From: Tritonibacter multivorans
Lineage (GTDB): Bacteria > Pseudomonadota > Alphaproteobacteria > Rhodobacterales > Rhodobacteraceae
NCBI RefSeq assembly: GCF_001458415.1
Contig: NZ_CYSD01000012.1
Span: 62,001-126,000, forward strand
Length of the DNA stretch: 64,000 bases
Direction of reading: 5' to 3'
This document shows, in pieces, positions 62,272-64,000 of the stretch (positions within the stretch are counted from its first letter, which is position 1; each line of letters opens with the position of its first letter). The notes under the pieces were generated by a model. It was given only the letters and a program-made list of their open reading frames with translations, did not search any database and was not told where the DNA came from. The translations under genes and the position numbers were made by a program.

Positions 62272-62770
62272 ACCCCGACCGCAGTCGGCCGCGCCAGAAG
62301 CGCCAGATCAGGATCGCTGCAAAAATCGTGGCCATGCTCCACAGGCCAACCGTCGGGTTGGCCCCAAAAACCGCCTTTGAAAACGTGCGGCCCGGCAGGA
62401 AATTCAACACCATCGGCAGGCCCATTCCAAAGGTCGCCAAGTTGCGCATTGCGCGTTCATGCGTGACGAGATCGCCGCGCACAACCGCACGAATGGCCAC
62501 AACCAGCGTACCAAGTGTCAGCACCGCCAACCCATGCAGAGGGCTGAGCCAGCCAAACGTGCCGATCCCCGAGATCCCAAACGAACTCAGCGCCAGCACC
62601 GCAAGCGCCGCCACCCAAATATAGCCTGAGACCTTGTGGAGCCGATCCCGCCGCTGACGCCACAGTACCGTCGGCGTCAGGGCAAGCGCCGCAAGACCGG
62701 CAACACTATGGACCTGCACAATTGGTGAAACCGCGAGGAAGACGCTGAAATCAATGGAAAGACTTGCCAA
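62249..62770 (-). CDS. DUF2306 family membrane protein
   Basis: 173 residues with four or five hydrophobic segments and the short loops [17 protein letters not shown] and [12 protein letters not shown] typical of DUF2306, where the conserved histidines lie at the membrane surface. No function is established for the family; similarity to cytochrome-b561-like four-helix proteins is suggestive only. It overlaps lipB tail to tail by 23 bases. Confidence 0.82.
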   Translation of the reverse strand: MASLSIDFSVFLAVSPIVQVHSVAGLAALALTPTVLWRQRRDRLHKVSGYIWVAALAVLALSSFGISGIGTFGWLSPLHGLAVLTLGTLVVAIRAVVRGDLVTHERAMRNLATFGMGLPMVLNFLPGRTFSKAVFGANPTVGLWSMATIFAAILIWRFWRGRLRSGFSALPAE

Positions 62771-62889
62771 GGGTGGGCTCCTTTGAGTTTATCAGGGGCC
62801 AAGAGACTGGCCGCAGAAAGTTCTGACCCGACCCTCGCCCAGCCTGCGCGCTGCCAAAAGCGAACATACGCCAATGGAAGGAAAACCAC

Positions 62890-63690
62890 GTGGACTTCAC
62901 CGCTCTGCACTTCGCGATACGTGAACTGCATGCCCTGATGCGGATACCGACCCCATGGATCTGTGCCGCAGGCGCAGGGTTGATCCTGGGGCTGCTGGCG
63001 CCTTTTGGCACCGAGGACACGTTGTCTCTGGCGATGCGGTTGTTCTATTGGGTGTTTCTGGCCTGCCTGACATTGTTTACCGGCAGCTTTGTGAATTGCC
63101 TGATGCGGTCTTTCACGCAACGCTTCCCGCCCCTACCCCATCCCGGCGGCATTGCAGTGGTGGCGCTTGTCGGAGGCGCAATCGGCGCGGCGGTTCTGGC
63201 TGAAGTGTTCTTCATGAACTGGCTGGTTTTTGGCCTGTCGCCTTTGCGCCGGGGATATACGGTGCCAATTGCGCTCAACACGCTTGCCATTTCCATTGTC
63301 GTCAACGGGCTGATTACATGGGTGACCGATCAGCTATCGCAAGACAGTGGGTCCCGAGCCGAGGCCGCCCCGCGTCCTGTGCCCGCGCTCATCAACAGGC
63401 TGCCCCTGGACAAACGCGGCGATCTGATTTCGCTGTCGGTGCAGGATCACTATGTCGAAGTGACCACCACCAAAGGACGGGAAATGGTTCTGATGCGGCT
63501 GACCGATGCCATTCGCGAAGCGGGCGGCGGGTTTCAGATCCACCGGTCGCATTGGGTCGCCGATGGTGCGGTGACCGCAGCCCAGCGCAAGAGTTCTGCA
63601 GCAGAGGTCACCCTGAGCGACGGGCGCGCACTGCCAGTATCGCGCACCTATCTTCCGGTTCTGAAGGAAAAAGGGCTGCTGCCGCGCTAG
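62890..63690 (+). CDS. Membrane-anchored LytTR transcriptional regulator
   Basis: 266 residues from a GTG at 62890 with AAGGAA upstream. Four hydrophobic segments cover residues ~22-150. A LytTR DNA-binding domain follows at ~170-262 with RGDLISLSVQDHYVEVTTTK, the core FQIHRSHWVADGAVTAA and PVSRTYLPVLKE. This layout, spans directly joined to LytTR without a receiver domain, is common in Rhodobacterales. Signal and target genes are unknown. It is divergent from DUF2306. Confidence 0.88.
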   Translation: MDFTALHFAIRELHALMRIPTPWICAAGAGLILGLLAPFGTEDTLSLAMRLFYWVFLACLTLFTGSFVNCLMRSFTQRFPPLPHPGGIAVVALVGGAIGAAVLAEVFFMNWLVFGLSPLRRGYTVPIALNTLAISIVVNGLITWVTDQLSQDSGSRAEAAPRPVPALINRLPLDKRGDLISLSVQDHYVEVTTTKGREMVLMRLTDAIREAGGGFQIHRSHWVADGAVTAAQRKSSAAEVTLSDGRALPVSRTYLPVLKEKGLLPR

Positions 63691-63708
63691 CGGCAGTGCC
63701 CAGATCCA

Positions 63709-64000
63709 TCACAGCGCGGCGCGGATTTTTTCGGCGTGGCCCGCAATTGCATCCATATCGCCCATCTGACCTGCCGGACGCAGCGGCAGACCTTCGTGGC
63801 GCGGCAGCACGTGGAAATGCAGGTGGAACACTTCCTGCCCGCCCGCTGCTTCGTTGAATTGCTGAATGGTCACGCCTTCGGCCGCAAAAGCCGCCTTGGC
63901 GGCAACCGCCAGTTTCTGCACCGTGCGGATCACGGCCTCCAGCTGCGCGGGGCTGGCATCCAGCACATTGCGGCACGGGGTTTTCGGGATCACCAGCAGG
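63709..64000 (-). CDS. HIT-family nucleotide hydrolase (5' end outside window)
   Basis: The frame is open to the right edge, so at least the first part of the protein is missing. The visible ~97 residues include LVIPKTPCRNVLDA and the histidine triad HLHFHVLPR. HIT proteins hydrolyse nucleoside phosphoramidates or dinucleoside polyphosphates. The GTG at 63993 is an internal Val codon, not the start. Confidence 0.88.
   Translation of the reverse strand, partial: LLVIPKTPCRNVLDASPAQLEAVIRTVQKLAVAAKAAFAAEGVTIQQFNEAAGGQEVFHLHFHVLPRHEGLPLRPAGQMGDMDAIAGHAEKIRAAL

Overview
The window is GC-rich, tightly packed alphaproteobacterial chromosome. Its gene content points to the Rhodobacterales, most likely the Roseobacter group. 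The evidence is an oxygen-dependent cob cluster with CobG, a CobO/CobW/DUF1636 block, a GlxA-type regulator next to a betaine-homocysteine methyltransferase, a large RTX/Hint protein, and a MetG with the [13 protein letters not shown] signature. No insertion sequence, phage gene or CRISPR array was seen. Genus-level placement is inference.

Left part (1-22103), mostly housekeeping and accessory metabolism: an EF-hand protein, an ECF sigma factor and a membrane protein in one operon; DUF983 plus Nudix; a DMT exporter; a desaturase/DUF2061 pair divergent from an XRE regulator whose start is overlapped by a perfect CRP-type palindrome; betaine-homocysteine methyltransferase divergent from a GlxA/AraC regulator; an aldo/keto reductase; an ImuA-like protein; an AGCS symporter; an MFS transporter; a flotillin/YqiJ-like pair; metG; hemP with a 35-residue membrane protein; and glpR-glpD. 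Leftward cobO begins the cobalamin region.

Cobalamin block (21456-36546): a cobalamin riboswitch lies between leftward cobO and the rightward run DUF1636-cobW-cobN-cobG-cobH-cobI-cobJ-[cobK reversed]-cobL-cobE-cobM-cobB-cobA-cobF. Almost every junction is a 1-8 base start/stop overlap. These genes cover uroporphyrinogen III to hydrogenobyrinic acid a,c-diamide, plus the large cobalt chelatase subunit and corrinoid adenosylation. CobS, CobT and the lower-loop genes are not in the window.

Signalling block (37259-47223), the most unusual part: an orphan 156-residue protein, a Ser/Thr kinase, an FHA protein, a PP2C phosphatase, three P-loop GTPases of which one is large and dynamin-like, a small protein that looks like a Roadblock/LC7 domain, and a 259-residue protein I do not recognise. 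All read in one direction with short gaps or overlaps. No type VI secretion gene accompanies them. I read this as a phospho-regulated GTPase system for which I know no name. It meets a GGDEF/EAL protein head-on at a shared CTAG.

Right part (47220-64000): the GGDEF/EAL protein; a 1965-residue RTX/cadherin-like/Hint protein containing a nearly exact 276-base tandem duplication, preceded by a 41-codon gene; an 875-base stretch without a gene; the 5-oxoprolinase genes pxpB-pxpC-pxpA; tRNA-Leu(GAG); a peptidoglycan-binding-domain protein divergent from lipB (TTG start); a DUF2306 membrane protein; a membrane LytTR regulator; and a HIT protein cut by the window edge.
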